Positions 1 through 13,510 of a stretch of DNA of 64,000 bases are shown here, piece by piece. The DNA is from Onthophagus taurus. Its lineage: Eukaryota > Arthropoda > Insecta > Coleoptera > Scarabaeidae. Within the stretch, counting starts at the first letter, position 1, and every line of letters begins with the position of its first letter. Under the pieces are notes generated by a model. The model was not told the DNA's origin. It did no database searches and saw nothing but the letters and a program-made list of their open reading frames with translations. The stretch covers positions 7,199,501 through 7,263,500 of the forward strand of contig NC_091970.1 of the NCBI RefSeq assembly GCF_036711975.1, in the 5' to 3' direction. The translations under genes and the position numbers were made by a program.

Positions 1-2340
1 AAAAATTAATTTTATATGAATTTTTAAAAATCACTAATTTAATTTGACATTTCTTGAAGGTGAGGTTAGAAAGAAGTATTGTTTTCTCCTAAACGGATAG
101 GATTCATGAAATGAAACTTTTTGGGGTTATTAAGGAAGATTTGAGGTTGGATTATACCAAATTTGAAATTTCCAGATTCAAAAATTAATTTTATATGAAT
201 TTTTAAAAATCACTAATTTAATTTGACATTTCTTGAAGGTGAGGTTAGAAAGAAGTATTGTTTTCTCCTAAACGGATAGGATTCAAGAAATGAAACTTTT
301 TGGGGTTATTAAAGAACATTTGAGGTTGGATTATACCAAATTTGAAATTTCCAGATTCAAAAACTAATTTTATATGAATTTTTAAAAATCACTAATTTAA
401 TTTGACATTTCTTGAAGGTGAGGTTAGAAAGAAGTATTGTTTTCTCCTAAACGGATAGGATTCAAGAAATGAAACTTTTTGGGGTTATTAAGGAACATTT
501 GAGGTTGGATTATACCAAATTTGAAATTTCCAGATTCAAAAATTAATTTTATATGAATTTTTAAAAATCACTAATTTAATTTGACATTTCTTGAAGGTGA
601 GGTTAGAAAGAAGTATTGTTTTCTCCTAAACGGATAGGATTCAAGAAATGAAACTTTTTGGGGTTATTAAGGAACATTTGAGGTTGGATTATACCAAATT
701 TGAAATTTCCAGATTCAAAAATTAATTTTATATGAATTTTTAAAAATCACTAATTTAATTTGACATTTCTTGAAGGTGAGGTTAGAAAGAAGTATTGTTT
801 TCTCCTAAACGGATAGGATTCAAGAAATGAAACTTTTTGGGGTTATTAAAGAACATTTGAGGTTGGATTATACCAAATTTGAAATTTCCAGATTCAAAAA
901 TTAATTTTATATGAATTTTTAAAAATCACTAATTTAATTTGACATTTCTTGAAGGTGAGGTTAGAAAGAAGTATTGTTTTCTCCTAAACGGATAGGATTC
1001 ATGAAATGAAACTTTTTGGGGTTATTAAGGAACATTTGAGGTTGGATTATACCAAATTTGAAATTTCCAGATTCAAAAATTAATTTTATATGAATTTTTA
1101 AAAATCACTAATTTAATTTGACATTTCTTGAAGGTGAGGTTAGAAAGAAGTATTGTTTTCTCCTAAACGGATAGGATTCATGAAATGAAACTTTTTGGGG
1201 TTATTAAGGAAGATTTGAGGTTGGATTATACCAAATTTGAAATTTCCAGATTCAAAAATTAATTTTATATGAATTTTTAAAAATCACTAATTTAATTTGA
1301 CATTTCTTGAAGGTGAGGTTAGAAAGAAGTATTGTTTTCTCCTAAACGGATAGGATTCAAGAAATGAAACTTTTTGGGGTTATTAAAGAACATTTGAGGT
1401 TGGATTATACCAAATTTGAAATTTCCAGATTCAAAAACTAATTTTATATGAATTTTTAAAAATCACTAATTTAATTTGACATTTCTTGAAGGTGAGGTTA
1501 GAAAGAAGTATTGTTTTCTCCTAAACGGATAGGATTCAAGAAATGAAACTTTTTGGGGTTATTAAGGAACATTTGAGGTTGGATTATACCAAATTTGAAA
1601 TTTCCAGATTCAAAAATTAATTTTATATGAATTTTTAAAAATCACTAATTTAATTTGACATTTCTTGAATGTGAGGTTAAAGAAAAAAATTGTTTTCTCC
1701 TAAACTCCTAGGATTTAAGTAATTAAATTATTTGAGGTTATTAAGGAATGTTTGAGGTTAATTTATACCAAATTTGAAGTTTCCAGAGTTAAAAATTAAT
1801 TTTATATATATTTTTAAATCTCATTAATTTCATATGACATTTCTTGAAAGTGGGATTAAAGAAAAAAATTGTTTTCTCCTAAACTCCTAGGATTTAAGTA
1901 ATGAAATTATTTGAGGTTATTAAAGAATGTTTGAGGTTAGTTTATACCTAATTTGATGTTTCCAGAGTCAAAAATTAATTTTATATATATTTTTAAATCT
2001 CATTGATTTCATAAGACATTTCTTGAAAGTGGGATTAAAGAAAAAAATTGTTTTCTCCTAAACTCCTAGGATTTAAGTAATGAAATTATTTGAGGTTATT
2101 AAGGAATGTTTGAGGTTAGTTTATACCAAATTTGAAGTTTCCAGAGTTAAAAATTAATTTTATATATATTTTTAAATCTCATTAATTTCATATGACATTT
2201 CTTGAAATTGAGGTTAAAGAAAAAAATTGTTTTCTCCTAAACTCCTAGGATTTAAGTAATTAAATTATTTGAGGTTATTAAGGAATGTTTGAGGTTAGTT
2301 TATACCAAATTTGAAGTTTCCAGAGTCAACAATTAATTTT
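1..2340. repeat. 179-bp satellite array (family 1), left block
   Basis: Tandem copies begin at 1, 180, 359, 538, 717, 896, 1075, 1254 and 1433, an exact 179-bp step. Copies 1 to 9 are nearly identical. Single-base variants (cat/caa before gaaatg; aaggaagat, aaagaacat or aaggaacat; aaaact or aaaatt) recur at the same place six copies later, which shows a 6-mer higher-order unit of 1074 bp. From about 1660 the copies are more diverged (aaactcctagg in place of aaacggatagg) and run to about 2340. Each monomer holds the marker ttttctcctaaacgg. No coding content is supported. Confidence 0.97.
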
Positions 2341-2640
2341 ATATACAGGGTGTCAGATAAAAAACGCCCCAAGCTGTAACTCTGTCATTTACAATGCGAT
2401 TTTCATGAGCTAGGTATCAAATGAAATGGTTTGATGAATAATATGATTCATGAATATATAATTACTGATTGAATGATATAATTACTAATATAATTTCTTT
2501 AATAATTTCTCCTAAACGGCTAGGATTTAAGAAATAAAACTTTTTGAGGTTATTAAGGAGCATTAGAGGTTTGTTTATACCAAATTTGAACTTTCCACAT
2601 CAAAAAATTAATTCTATATGTATTTTAAAACTTTTTTGTA
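2341..2640. other. Transposon-end-like fragment plus broken satellite monomer
   Basis: The satellite breaks at 2341 with atatacagggtgtcagat, a terminus of the kind seen at several other places in this window (for example 56657 and 60952). About 150 bp of unrecognised AT-rich DNA follows. A degenerate family 1 monomer then resumes near 2505 to 2640. I could not find a matching opposite terminus, so this may be a fragment of an inserted element. Confidence 0.45.
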
Positions 2641-2641
2641 A

Positions 2642-2791
<150 letters not shown>

Positions 2792-4284
2792 GGTTTTAGG
2801 GGTCGTCCGAGCATTCCCAAACTAGTCCTCGGGGCTCAGCGGAGCCTTGCCGTGCTTTACCTCATCGATTTTTACATACTATTACATCAAGCCGTATTAC
2901 GTTCTATTTGGAATATTATAATGAATTAGTTTTTCACGATCGAATAAATCGTTACGAGATTTGAACGTAGTCATGGGATTTGTTACATTAAAAAAGATAA
3001 AAATATGATTAAAAATATCAAAAACTAAAAAAAATATTGTTATGTAGTTTAAAAAATAAAAAGAATTATTAAATGAAGTAAATAAATAAACGATAATTGC
3101 ATCTCGTTATTACAAGAGACAAATCAGCTTTTTTATGTTAATTTTAGTTAATTATTGGGTAATTTTCTTTCCATGGTACTTAAAATAATAATAATAAGGA
3201 GTTTTCTGATTAGAATAAGGTTTTTGAATGTATTAATTAATATTAATACCAGATATTTCTATGCTAGTCCGTAGTTTTTAAGAGTTTATAATATTTATTA
3301 GTATTAATAATGATATAATTATTATTTAGCGATAAAGAGCGACGAAAATTTTTTAATCAAAACTAAATAAATAAATCGCCGGATTTGATATAAACCAAAA
3401 ACGTCGTGGAATAGATTGAAAAACGAGCAACTTCCGATTACCATCAAATTCGACGTTGGTTTCGATCAAATCCGATTATTAAATCTTTAAAATGACAGTT
3501 TTAAAAGATTCAAAAATAAAAAAATAATTTAAATCAAATCAATCAAAAAAAAATTAAACTTGAAGCGACTTAAAAATGAAAAACCCTAAAAATAAAAGAC
3601 ATAAAGAGAGATAGATGACTGTCTGAGTACCAACAAAACGAACGTACAACATTTAACTTGATTAAAATAAAAAGAAATCATTAGAAATTAATGTTTAAAA
3701 AAATATAATCATAAAAAACCTTAAATACCTAATTAATAATATATATCCTCGTCTTCCTAAACATTAAAAGTAGAGGAGTAAATTAGGTGTGAAATTAATT
3801 AATTAATTGAAGTAGAATCGAAAAGAGATGCAATAATAATCATAAACAATTAAAATTCTAAAAAAAATTAAAATAAACCTAAACGTAATAAATCTAATAT
3901 TAGATTTGTTTAGATCTAGATCTAGTACTTAGATCGTTCCATGTTAACACCTAATAATGAGTAGAATTAAAAAGAAAATAGTTATTTTAAACTATGTAAA
4001 AGAAAAACCCAAAAACTTAAAATAACTTTGAATCCCAACTTGTGACTAATACATGATTTTCGGTTTTGTCGCTCCTTATCGAAATAAAAATCATTTTATG
4101 TAGTGAATTATATTTAAGAACAAATAAATACGGTTTCTCGAAACTTTGTAACGTAATGTGTACTGAATTATTAAAATAAATCCAATTAACTCTTCCGTGC
4201 TAATGCAAAACGAACATCGTTTTGAGAATGCACCCGAAGGGTTTACATAAATTTATATTTGAAGTTTTATTTATTTATTAAGAC
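2792..4284 (+). other. 3' UTR and intergenic DNA after the G gamma exon
   Basis: Just after the stop, about 80 bp (2792-2870) are richer in G+C than the surroundings. The rest is AT-rich single-copy DNA with several AATAAA-type sites, so the poly(A) site cannot be fixed. No ORF, RNA gene or repeat is supported here on either strand. Confidence 0.5.
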
Positions 4285-7200
4285 TTTACAAAGCAAAATA
4301 TAGTTTTCTCCTGAACGGATAGGATTTAAGAAATGAAACTTTTTGAGGTTATTAAGGAACGTATGAGGTTGGGTTGTACCAAATTTGAAGTTTCCAGGGT
4401 CAAAAAGGAATTTTTTATGTATTTTTAAAAATTGCTTATTTAATTTGACATTTCTAGGAAGTGAGGTTAAAGAAAAAGAATGTTTTCTCCTAAACGGCTA
4501 GGATTTAAGTAATCAAACTTTCTGAGGTTATTAAGGAACGTTTGAGATTGGATTGTACCAAATTTGAAGTTTCCAGAGTCAAAAAGTAATTTTTTATGTA
4601 TTTTTAAAAACTGCTTATTTAATTTGACATTTCTTGGAAGTGAGGTTAAAGAAAAAGAATGTTTTCTCCTAAACGGCTAGGATTTAAGTAATGAAACTTT
4701 TTGAGGTTATTAAGGAACGTTTGAGATTGAATTGTACCAAATTTGAAGTTTCCAGAGTCAAAAAGTAATTTTTTATGTATTTTTAAAAACTGCTTATTTA
4801 ATTTGACATTTCTTGGAAGTGAGGTTAAAGAAAAAGAATGTTTTCTCCTAAACGGCTAGGATTTAAGTAATGAAACTTTTTGAGGTTATTAAGGAACGTA
4901 TGAGGTTGGGTTGTACCAAATTTGAAGTTTCCAGGGTCAAAAAGGAATTTCTTATGTATTTTCAAAAATTGCATATTTAATTTGACATTTCTTGGAAGTG
5001 AGGTTAAAGAAAAAGAATGTTTTCTCCTAAACGGCTAGGATTTAAGTAATGAAACTTTTTGAGATTATTAAGGAACGTTTGGAGTTAGGTTGTACCAAAT
5101 TTGAAGTTTCCAGAGTCAAAAATTAATTTTTTATCTATTTTTAAAAATTGCTAATTTAATTTGACATTTCTTGAAAGTGAGGTTAAAGAAAAAGAATGTT
5201 TTCTCCTAAACGGCTAGGATTTAAGTAATGAAACTTTTTGAGGTTATTAAGGAACGTATGAGGTTGGGTTGTACCAAATTTGAAGTTTCCAGGGTCAAAA
5301 AGGAATTTCTTATGTATTTTTAAAAATTGCATATTTAATTTGACATTTCTTGGAAGTGAGGTTAAAGGAAAAGAATGTTTTCTCCTAAACGGCTAGGATT
5401 TAAGTAATGAAACTTTTTGAGGTTATTAAGGAACGTATGAGGTTGGGTTGTACCAAATTTGAAGTTTCCAGGGTCAAAAAGGAATTTCTTATGTATTTTT
5501 AAAAATTGCATATTTAATTTGACATTTCTTGGAAGTGAGGTTAAAGAAAAAGAATGTTTTCTCCTAAACGGCTAGGATTTAAGTAATGAAACTTTTTGAG
5601 GTTATTAAGGAACGTTTGGAGTTAGGTTGTACCAAATTTGAAGTTTCCAGAGTCAAAAATTAATTTTTTATCTATTTTTAAAAATTGCTAATTTAATTTG
5701 ACATTTCTTGAAAGTGAGGTTAAAGAAAAAGAATGTTTTCTCCTAAACGGCTAGGATTTAAGTAATGAAACTTTTTGAGGTTATTAAGGAACGTATGAGG
5801 TTGGGTTGTACCAAATTTGAAGTTTCCAGGGTCAAAAAGGAATTTCTTATGTATTTTTAAAAATTGCATATTTAATTTGACATTTCTTGGAAGTGAGGTT
5901 AAAGAAAAAGAATGTTTTCTCCTAAACGGCTAGGATTTAAGTAATGAAACTTTTTGAGGTTATTAAGGAACGTATGAGGTTGGGTTGTACCAAATTTGAA
6001 GTTTCCAGGGTCAAAAAGGAATTTCTTATGTATTTTTAAAAATTGCATATTTAATTTGACATTTCTTGGAAGTGAGGTTAAAGAAAAAGAATGTTTTCTC
6101 CTAAACGGCTAGGATTTAAGTAATGAAACTTTTTGAGGTTATTAAGGAACGTTTGGAGTTAGGTTGTACCAAATTTGAAGTTTCCAGAGTCAAAAATTAA
6201 TTTTTTATCTATTTTTAAAAATTGCTAATTTAATTTGACATTTCTTGAAAGTGAGGTTAAAGAAAAAGAATGTTTTCTCCTAAACGGCTAGGATTTAAGT
6301 AATGAAACTTTTTGAGGTTATTAAGGAACGTATGAGGTTGGGTTGTACCAAATTTGAAGTTTCCAGGGTCAAAAAGGAATTTCTTATGTATTTTTAAAAA
6401 TTGCATATTTAATTTGACATTTCTTGGAAGTGAGGTTAAAGAAAAAGAATGTTTTCTCCTAAACGGCTAGGATTTAAGTAATGAAACTTTTTGAGGTTAT
6501 TAAGGAACGTATGAGGTTGGGTTGTACCAAATTTTAAGTTTCCAGGGTCAAAAAGGAATTTCTTATGTATTTTAAAAATTGCTAATTTAATTTGACATTT
6601 CTTGAAAGTGAGGTTAAAGAAAAAGAGTGTTTTCTCCTGAACGGCAAGGATTTAAGTAATCAAACTTTCTGAGGTTATTAAGGAACGTTTGAGATTGGAT
6701 TGTACCAAATTTGAAGTTTCCAGAGTCAAAAATTAATTTTTTATCTATTTTTAAAAATTGCTAATTTAATTTGACATTTCTTGGAAGTGAGGTTAAAGAA
6801 AAAGAATGTTTTCTCCTAAACGGCTAGGATTTAAGTAATGAAACTTTTTGAGGTTATTAAGGAACGTATGAGGTTGGGTTGTACCAAATTTGAAGTTTCC
6901 AGGGCCAAAAAGGAATTTCTTATGTATTTTTAAAAATTGCATATTTAATTTGACATTTCTTGGAAGTGAGGTTAAAGAAAAAGAATGTTTTCTCCTAAAC
7001 GGCTAGGATTTAAGTAATCAAACTTTCTGAGGTTATTAAGGAACGTTTGAGATTGGATTGTACCAAATTTGAAGTTTCCAGAGTCAAAAAGCAATTTTGT
7101 ATGTATTTTTAAAAACTGCTTATTTAATTTGACATTTCTTGGAAGTGAGGTTAAAGAAAAAGAATGTTTTCTCCTAAACGGCTAGGATTTAAGTAATGAA

Positions 7201-10200
7201 ACTTTTTGAGGTTATTAAGGAACGTTTGAGGTTAGGTTGTACCAAATTTGAAGTTTCCAAATTCAAAAATTAATTTTTTATGTATTTTTAAAAATTGCTA
7301 ATTTAATTTGACATTTCTTGGAAGTGCGGTTAAAGAAAAAGAATGTTTTCTCCTAAACGGCTAGGATTTAAGTAATGAAACTTTTTGAGGTTATTAAGGA
7401 ACGTATGAGGTTGGGTTGTACCAAATTTGAAGTTTCCAGGGCCAAAAAGGAATTTCTTATGTATTTTTAAAAATTGCATATTTAATTTGACATTTCTTGG
7501 AAGTGAGGTTAAAGAAAAAGAATGTTTTCTCCTAAACGGCTAGGATTTAAGTAATGAAACTTTTTGAGGTTATTAAGGAACGTATGAGGTTGGGTTGTAC
7601 CAAATTTGAAGTTTCCAGGGTCAAAAAGGAATTTCTTATGTATTTTTAAAAATTGCATATTTAATTTGACATTTCTTGGAAGTGAGGTTAAAGAAAAAGA
7701 ATGTTTTCTCCTAAACGGCTAGGATTTAAGTAATGAAACTTTTTGAGGTTATTAAGGAACGTATGAGGTTGGGTTGTACCAAATTTTAAGTTTCCAGGGT
7801 CAAAAAGGAATTTCTTATGTATTTTAAAAATTGCTAATTTAATTTGACATTTCTTGAAAGTGAGGTTAAAGAAAAAGAGTGTTTTCTCCTGAACGGCAAG
7901 GATTTAAGTAATCAAACTTTCTGAGGTTATTAAGGAACGTTTGAGATTGGATTGTACCAAATTTGAAGTTTCCAGAGTCAAAAATTAATTTTTTATCTAT
8001 TTTTAAAAATTGCTAATTTAATTTGACATTTCTTGGAAGTGAGGTTAAAGAAAAAGAATGTTTTCTCCTAAACGGCTAGGATTTAAGTAATGAAACTTTT
8101 TGAGGTTATTAAGGAACGTATGAGGTTGGGTTGTACCAAATTTGAAGTTTCCAGGGCCAAAAAGGAATTTCTTATGTATTTTTAAAAATTGCATATTTAA
8201 TTTGACATTTCTTGGAAGTGAGGTTAAAGAAAAAGAATGTTTTCTCCTAAACGGCTAGGATTTAAGTAATCAAACTTTCTGAGGTTATTAAGGAACGTTT
8301 GAGATTGGATTGTACCAAATTTGAAGTTTCCAGAGTCAAAAAGCAATTTTGTATGTATTTTTAAAAACTGCTTATTTAATTTGACATTTCTTGGAAGTGA
8401 GGTTAAAGAAAAAGAATGTTTTCTCCTAAACGGCTAGGATTTAAGTAATGAAACTTTTTGAGGTTATTAAGGAACGTTTGAGGTTAGGTTGTACCAAATT
8501 TGAAGTTTCCAAATTCAAAAATTAATTTTTTATGTATTTTTAAAAATTGCTAATTTAATTTGACATTTCTTGGAAGTGAGGTTAAAGAAAAAGAATGTTT
8601 TCTCCTAAACGGCTAGGATTTAAGTAATGAAACTTTTTGAGGTTATTAAGGAACGTTTGAGGTTAGGTTGTACCAAATTTGAAGTTTCCAAATTCAAAAA
8701 TTAATTTTTTATGTATTTTTAAAAATTGCTAATTTAATTTGACATTTCTTGAAAGTGAGGTTAAAGAAAAAGAATGTTTTCTCCTAAACGGCTAGGATTT
8801 AAGTAATCAAACTTTCTGAGGTTATTAAGGAACGTTTGAGATTGGATTGTACCAAATTTGAAGTTTCTAGAGTCAAAAAGTAATTTTTTATGTATTTTTA
8901 AAAACTGCTTATTTAATTTGACATTTCTTGGAAGTGAGGTTAAAGAAAAAGAATGTTTTCTCCTAAACGGCTAGGATTTAAGTAATGAAACTTTTTGAGG
9001 TTATTAAGGAACGTTTGAGGTTAGGTTGTACCAAATTTGAAGTTTCCAGATTCAAAAATTAATTTTTTATGTATTTTTAAAAATTGCTAATTATATTTGA
9101 CATTTCTTGAAAGTGAGGTTAAAGAAAAAGAATGTTTTCTCCTAAACGGCTAGGATTTAAGTAATGAAACTTTTTGAGGTTATTAAGGAACGTATGAGGT
9201 TGGGTTGTACCAAATTTGAAGTTTCCAAATTCAAAAATTAATTTTTTATGTATTTTTAAAAATTGCTAATTTAATTTGACATTTCTTGAAAGTGAGGTTA
9301 AAGAAAAAGAATGTTTTCTCCTAAACGGCTAGGATTTAAGTAATGACACTTTTTGAGGTTATTAAGGAACGTTTGAGGTTAGGTTGTACCAAATTTGAAG
9401 TTTCCAGGGTCAAAAAGGAATTTTTTATGTATTTTTAAAAATTGCTTATTTAATTTGACATTTCTTGGAAGTGAGGTTAAAGAAAAAGAATGTTTTCTCC
9501 TAAACGGCTAGGATTTAAGTAATCAAACTTTCTGAGGTTATTAAGGAACGTTTGAGATTGGATTGTACCAAATTTGAAGTTTCCAGAGTCAAAAAGTAAT
9601 TTTTTATGTATTTTTAAAAACTGCTTATTTAATTTGACATTTCTTGGAAGTGAGGTTAAAGAAAAAGAATGTTTTCTCCTAAACGGCTAGGATTTAAGTA
9701 GTGAAACTTTTTGAGGTTATTAAGGAACGTTTGAGGTTAGGTTGCACCAAATTTGAAGTTTCCAGATTCAAAAATTAATTTTTTATGTATTTTTAAAAAT
9801 TGCTAATTTAATTTGACATTTCTTGGAAGTGGGGTTAAAGAAAAAGAATGTTTTCTCCTAAACGGCTAGGATTTAAGTAATGAAACTTTTTGAGGTTATT
9901 AAGGAACGTATGAGGTTGGGTTGTACCAAATTTGAAGTTTCCAGGGTCAAAAAGGATTTTTTTATGTATTTTTAAAAATTGCTTATTTAATTTGACATTT
10001 CTTGGAAGTGAGGTTAAAGAAAAAGAATGTTTTCTCCTAAACGGCTAGGATTTAAGTAATGAAACTTTTTGAGGTTATTAAGGAACGTATGAGGTTGGGT
10101 TGTACCAAATTTGAAGTTTCCAGGGTCAAAAAGGATTTTTTTATGTATTTTTAAAAATTGCTTATTTAATTTGACATTTCTTGGAAGTGAGGTTAAAGAA

Positions 10201-11735
10201 AAAGAATGTTTTCTCCTAAACGGCTAGGATTTAAGTAATGAAACTTTTTGAGGTTATTAAGGAACGTATGAGGTTGGGTTGTACCAAATTTAAAGTTTCC
10301 AGATTCAAAAATTAATTATTTATGTATTTTTAAAAATTGCTAATTTAATTTGACATTTCTTGATAGTGTGGTTAAAGAAAAAAAGGCTTTCTCGTAATCG
10401 CCTGGAATTTAAGAAATAAAATATTGTGAGGTTATAAAGGAATATTTGAGGTTAAGTTATACCAAATTTAAAGCTTCCAGAGTCAAAAGCTAACTTTATA
10501 TCGATTTTTAGAAATCACTGTATAAGTTTGACATTTCTTAAATGTGAGGTTAAAGAAAAAAATTATTTTCTCCTAAACGCCTAGGATTTAAGTAATAAAA
10601 CTTTTTGAGGTTATTAAGGAACGTTTGAGATTAAATTATACCAAATTTAAAGCTTTCAATATCAAAAACTAACTTTATATCTCTTTTTTATAAATCACTG
10701 AATAAATTTGACATTTCTTGAATGTGAGGTTAAAGAAAAAAATTATTTTCTCCAAACTCCTAGGATTTAAGTAATAAAACTGTTTGAGGTTATAAAGGAA
10801 CATTTGAGGTTAAGTTATACCAAATTTAAAGCTTCCAGAGTCAAAAGCTAACATTTGAATGTAAAGTTAAAGAAAAAAACAGTTTTTTCCTAAACTCATA
10901 GGATTTAAAAAATGAAAGTTTTTGAGGTTATAAAGGAACGTTTGAGGTTAAGTTATACCAAATTTAAAGCTTCCAGAGTCAGAAATTAATTAGATATGTA
11001 CTTTTAAAAATCGATTTAATTTGACATATCTTGAAGGTGAGGTTAAAGAAAAAAAATAATTTCTCCTAAACGTCTAGGATTTAAGAAATGAAACTTTTTG
11101 AGGTTATTAAGAAACGTTTGAGGTTAGGTTGTACCAAATTTGAAGTTTCCAGGCTCAAAAATTAATTTTTTATATACTTTTAAAAATGCCTTATTTAATT
11201 TAACGTTTCTTGAAAGTAAGGTTAAAGAAAAAAGTGTTTTCTCCTAAATGGCTAGGATTTAAGAAATGAAACTTTTTGAGGTTATGAAGGAACATTTGAG
11301 GTTAGGTTGTACCAAATTTGAAGTTTCCACAGCCAATCATTAATTATTTAAATATTTTTAAAAATTTCTAATTTGATTTGATATTTCTTGAAAGTGAGGT
11401 TAAAGAAAAAAAAATTTTTCTCCTAAACGGCTAGGATTTAAGAAATGAAACTGTTTGAGGTTATTAAGAAACGTTTGAGGTTAGGTTGTACCAAATTGGA
11501 AGTTTCCAAAGTAAAAAGTTAACTTTATATCTATTTTTAGAAAACAATCATTGAATTTGACATTACTTGAATGTGAAGTTAAAGAAAAAAATTGTTTTCT
11601 CCTAAACTCCTACGATTTAGTTAATGAAATTATTTGAGGTTATTAAGGAACGTTTGAGGTTGGTTTATACCAAATTTGAACTTTCCAGGGTCAAAAATTA
11701 ATTTTATATCAATTTTTAAAAATCGCTGATTTTAA
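4285..11735. repeat. 179-bp satellite array (family 1), right block
   Basis: About 41 tandem copies of the same family as 1-2340, with marker tctcctaaacggctaggatt and a period of 178 to 180 bp. Variant-bearing copies recur in two larger registers. One is a 3-monomer unit of 537 bp (marker aacgtttggagttagg at about 5074, 5611 and 6148). The other is a 7-monomer unit of 1252 bp (markers gaacggcaagg and a one-base-shorter tattttaaaaattg, at about 6621 and 7873). Copies after 10370 are strongly diverged and fade out by 11735, the usual picture of an array edge. Confidence 0.97.
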
Positions 11736-12284
11736 ATGTTAAAATTTAATGATATTATCTTAAAGTCTTTGATGATGGCGTAACCTGAAACCGGCTAGAC
11801 ATTAAATAGAGTGGCCTGAAAACGTATTATATTATTATATAAAATGACTGCTCGATATGGATCAAATCTCCTCATCTAGTTATTACTACTGCTAAAAGTA
11901 TGCTAGATGTTGTTAGCAGAAGACTAAAAACTGCTTCCAGAATATTTGAAGTTGCTAAAACAGACTAGATTCTGCTAATAAAAGACATATATAATATAGA
12001 ATATGAGGATAGGTTATAGAAAAACCTTTCCACAAATTGGAAATTATATGTTTTTATGGTCAATTCAAATTGAAATCTAATGCATCGCATCCCTATGCAT
12101 TTAGGCATAATTTAGACCAGAAAAAGTATTATATTATCTAGTTATTAAGGAACATTTAAGGTTGGACGATTCTAGAGTCAAAAATTTGAAATTCGTATCT
12201 GTTTAAATAAATTTAAAGAGGAAGTTTTATTTATTTTTTTGAGGAAAACAATTTTTATTTTAAAAAGTATTGTGTGTAGCTTCG
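11736..12284. other. Degenerate repeat debris
   Basis: AT-rich DNA with no gene. From 11875 to 12000 it carries several diverged copies of a ~21-bp motif (agactaaaaactgcttcc, tagattctgctaataaaaga). This is the reverse complement of the basic unit of the 36.9-42.7 kb satellite. A scrap of family 1 satellite (ttattaaggaacattt) lies near 12143. Confidence 0.6.
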
Positions 12285-12375
12285 TTTCATTGGAAAGTGG
12301 CTCATTCGGTCAACGCAGTAGGTCATATTGCCAGCCCCACCATAAAGACACCGTCATCCGGGTTCGAGGTCACTT
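12285..12375 (+). other. Possible pol III (SINE-like) fragment
   Basis: A locally GC-richer patch holds TGGCTCATTCGG, which fits a tRNA A-box pattern, and about 55 bp later GGGTTCGAGGTC, close to a B-box except at its end. It does not fold as a tRNA: the bases around the T-loop-like GTTCGAG do not pair. A tRNA-derived SINE head is the best reading, but the evidence is weak. Confidence 0.3.
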
Positions 12376-12516
12376 TATCCTTATTTAATTCCTAATTTGT
12401 ATTCATTTTTTAAAATAAAAGATGTTGTAATAAAAAAATATTTAATAAATTACTCTTTATTTCCTTTATAATTATCATTATTATTAATTCGAGTAATTTT
12501 CAAAGGGAAAGTCACC

Positions 12517-12543
12517 TCTCTTTCGCTGAACGAGCGAAAGAGA
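12517..12543. other. Perfect 11-bp inverted repeat (hairpin)
   Basis: The arms tctctttcgct and agcgaaagaga are exact reverse complements separated by gaacg. It lies about 335 bp upstream of the inferred transcription start near 12880. It could be a cis-regulatory palindrome; no function can be assigned. Confidence 0.55.
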
Positions 12544-12877
12544 ATTTTACTTCGGAAATAGGTCGCACTTTCTTTTCCTTTCCGATGGTTCACTTACCCA
12601 TTTATTAACCATTTCGTTTCGACTCGATTACAACGCACTTTACGAACCAATAGCTCGGAAAATCATCGTTTTATTCCTAGTTTTCTATTTGTTATAATAC
12701 CCTTTAATTTAGGCTTATTAAAAAGGATCTAAATCTAATTATTTGAAATTTTTTTAAACGACCTTTCACCATCTTTACACCCTCTTCTTCTTCAACATTA
12801 AGTCACGCGTTCGAAATACACAGTAGAGAAAGTGCAAAGTCTTAAAGTGAGCCGCAAGTTCGCAGGAACTTGGTCAT

Positions 12878-13057
12878 TCAGTCAGTGTGTCGTGCCGTCG
12901 ACAGACGGCGCTGTGCTAACTCCTGTGTTTAAGACACCTTTCAAGAACTTCTCCTCAAAAAAATCCCTTAATTAAAAATTAATCATGCACCCTTAAAACC
13001 ACTCGACTCAATCTCAACAAAACCCTAAAAGAAAAAAGAAAAAAAGAAATTTCCACG
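12878..13057 (+). promoter_or_regulatory. Candidate core promoter and non-coding first exon
   Basis: TCAGTCAGTG at 12878-12887 matches the arthropod initiator (TCAGT) twice. A GC-richer stretch (gtcgtgccgtcgacag) sits directly downstream. The presumed exon ends at 13057 with a consensus donor (ccacg|gtaagt). The only ATG in it opens a three-codon ORF (ATG CAC CCT TAA). This would be the 5' UTR exon of the small gene at 13295 and possibly of the peroxidase downstream. Confidence 0.5.
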
Positions 13058-13294
13058 GTAAGTTTTCTTTTTAATATATTCTTTTTAATAAATTAATTTT
13101 AGCATTTTTGATTTGAAACTTTCAACTTTCACGAACCAGTTCTTTTTTTCCGTTCGATTTTAATATTATTCATTTATTCAAAAAGTAATTATCGCACTTT
13201 AGCAAACGGATTTAAACGTAAAATAGTTTTTTTTGCCTCGTTCGCTTTTTAATTTGAAATGTCAGGGCGATTATTATTGAAAAGGTCCTTCACG

Positions 13295-13510
13295 ATGAGG
13301 GATAACTGCAGATCTTGCACGGTTAAGGACATCAACAACAATCGGTACACGGCGTCGATGGATAAGGATATTCCAAATGGAAACGATCCGAAAAGTGCGG
13401 CGAAATCTTTTGGGGTTCAAGTTACCGCCAAGGTTTTATTTGGACCCGTTCAAGCTATCGCTAAACTTCAACAAGACGAGAAAGCTGCTAGGGAAAATAA
13501 AAGAATTTAA
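13295..13510 (+). CDS. Small hypothetical protein, 71 aa
   Basis: An acceptor (gaaatgtcag, AG at 13264-13265) opens an exon running to a donor at 13516|gtaata. Within it, ATG 13295 starts a 71-codon ORF ending at TAA 13508-13510. It begins MRDNCRSCTVKD and continues with a Lys/Ala-rich segment (KSAAKSFGVQVTAKVLFGP). No signal peptide or membrane span is seen and I do not recognise the family. The stop lies only 6 nt before the donor, so a spliced 3' UTR would be needed. A second frame (ATG 13377) is also open through the same donor, in the phase needed by the first peroxidase exon at 17816. This ORF may therefore be an upstream ORF in a peroxidase leader rather than a gene. Confidence 0.38.
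   Translation: MRDNCRSCTVKDINNNRYTASMDKDIPNGNDPKSAAKSFGVQVTAKVLFGPVQAIAKLQQDEKAARENKRI

Noticed and set aside
12297-12370. tRNA gene
   Set aside because: A- and B-box-like motifs are present but no cloverleaf forms and the T-stem does not pair.
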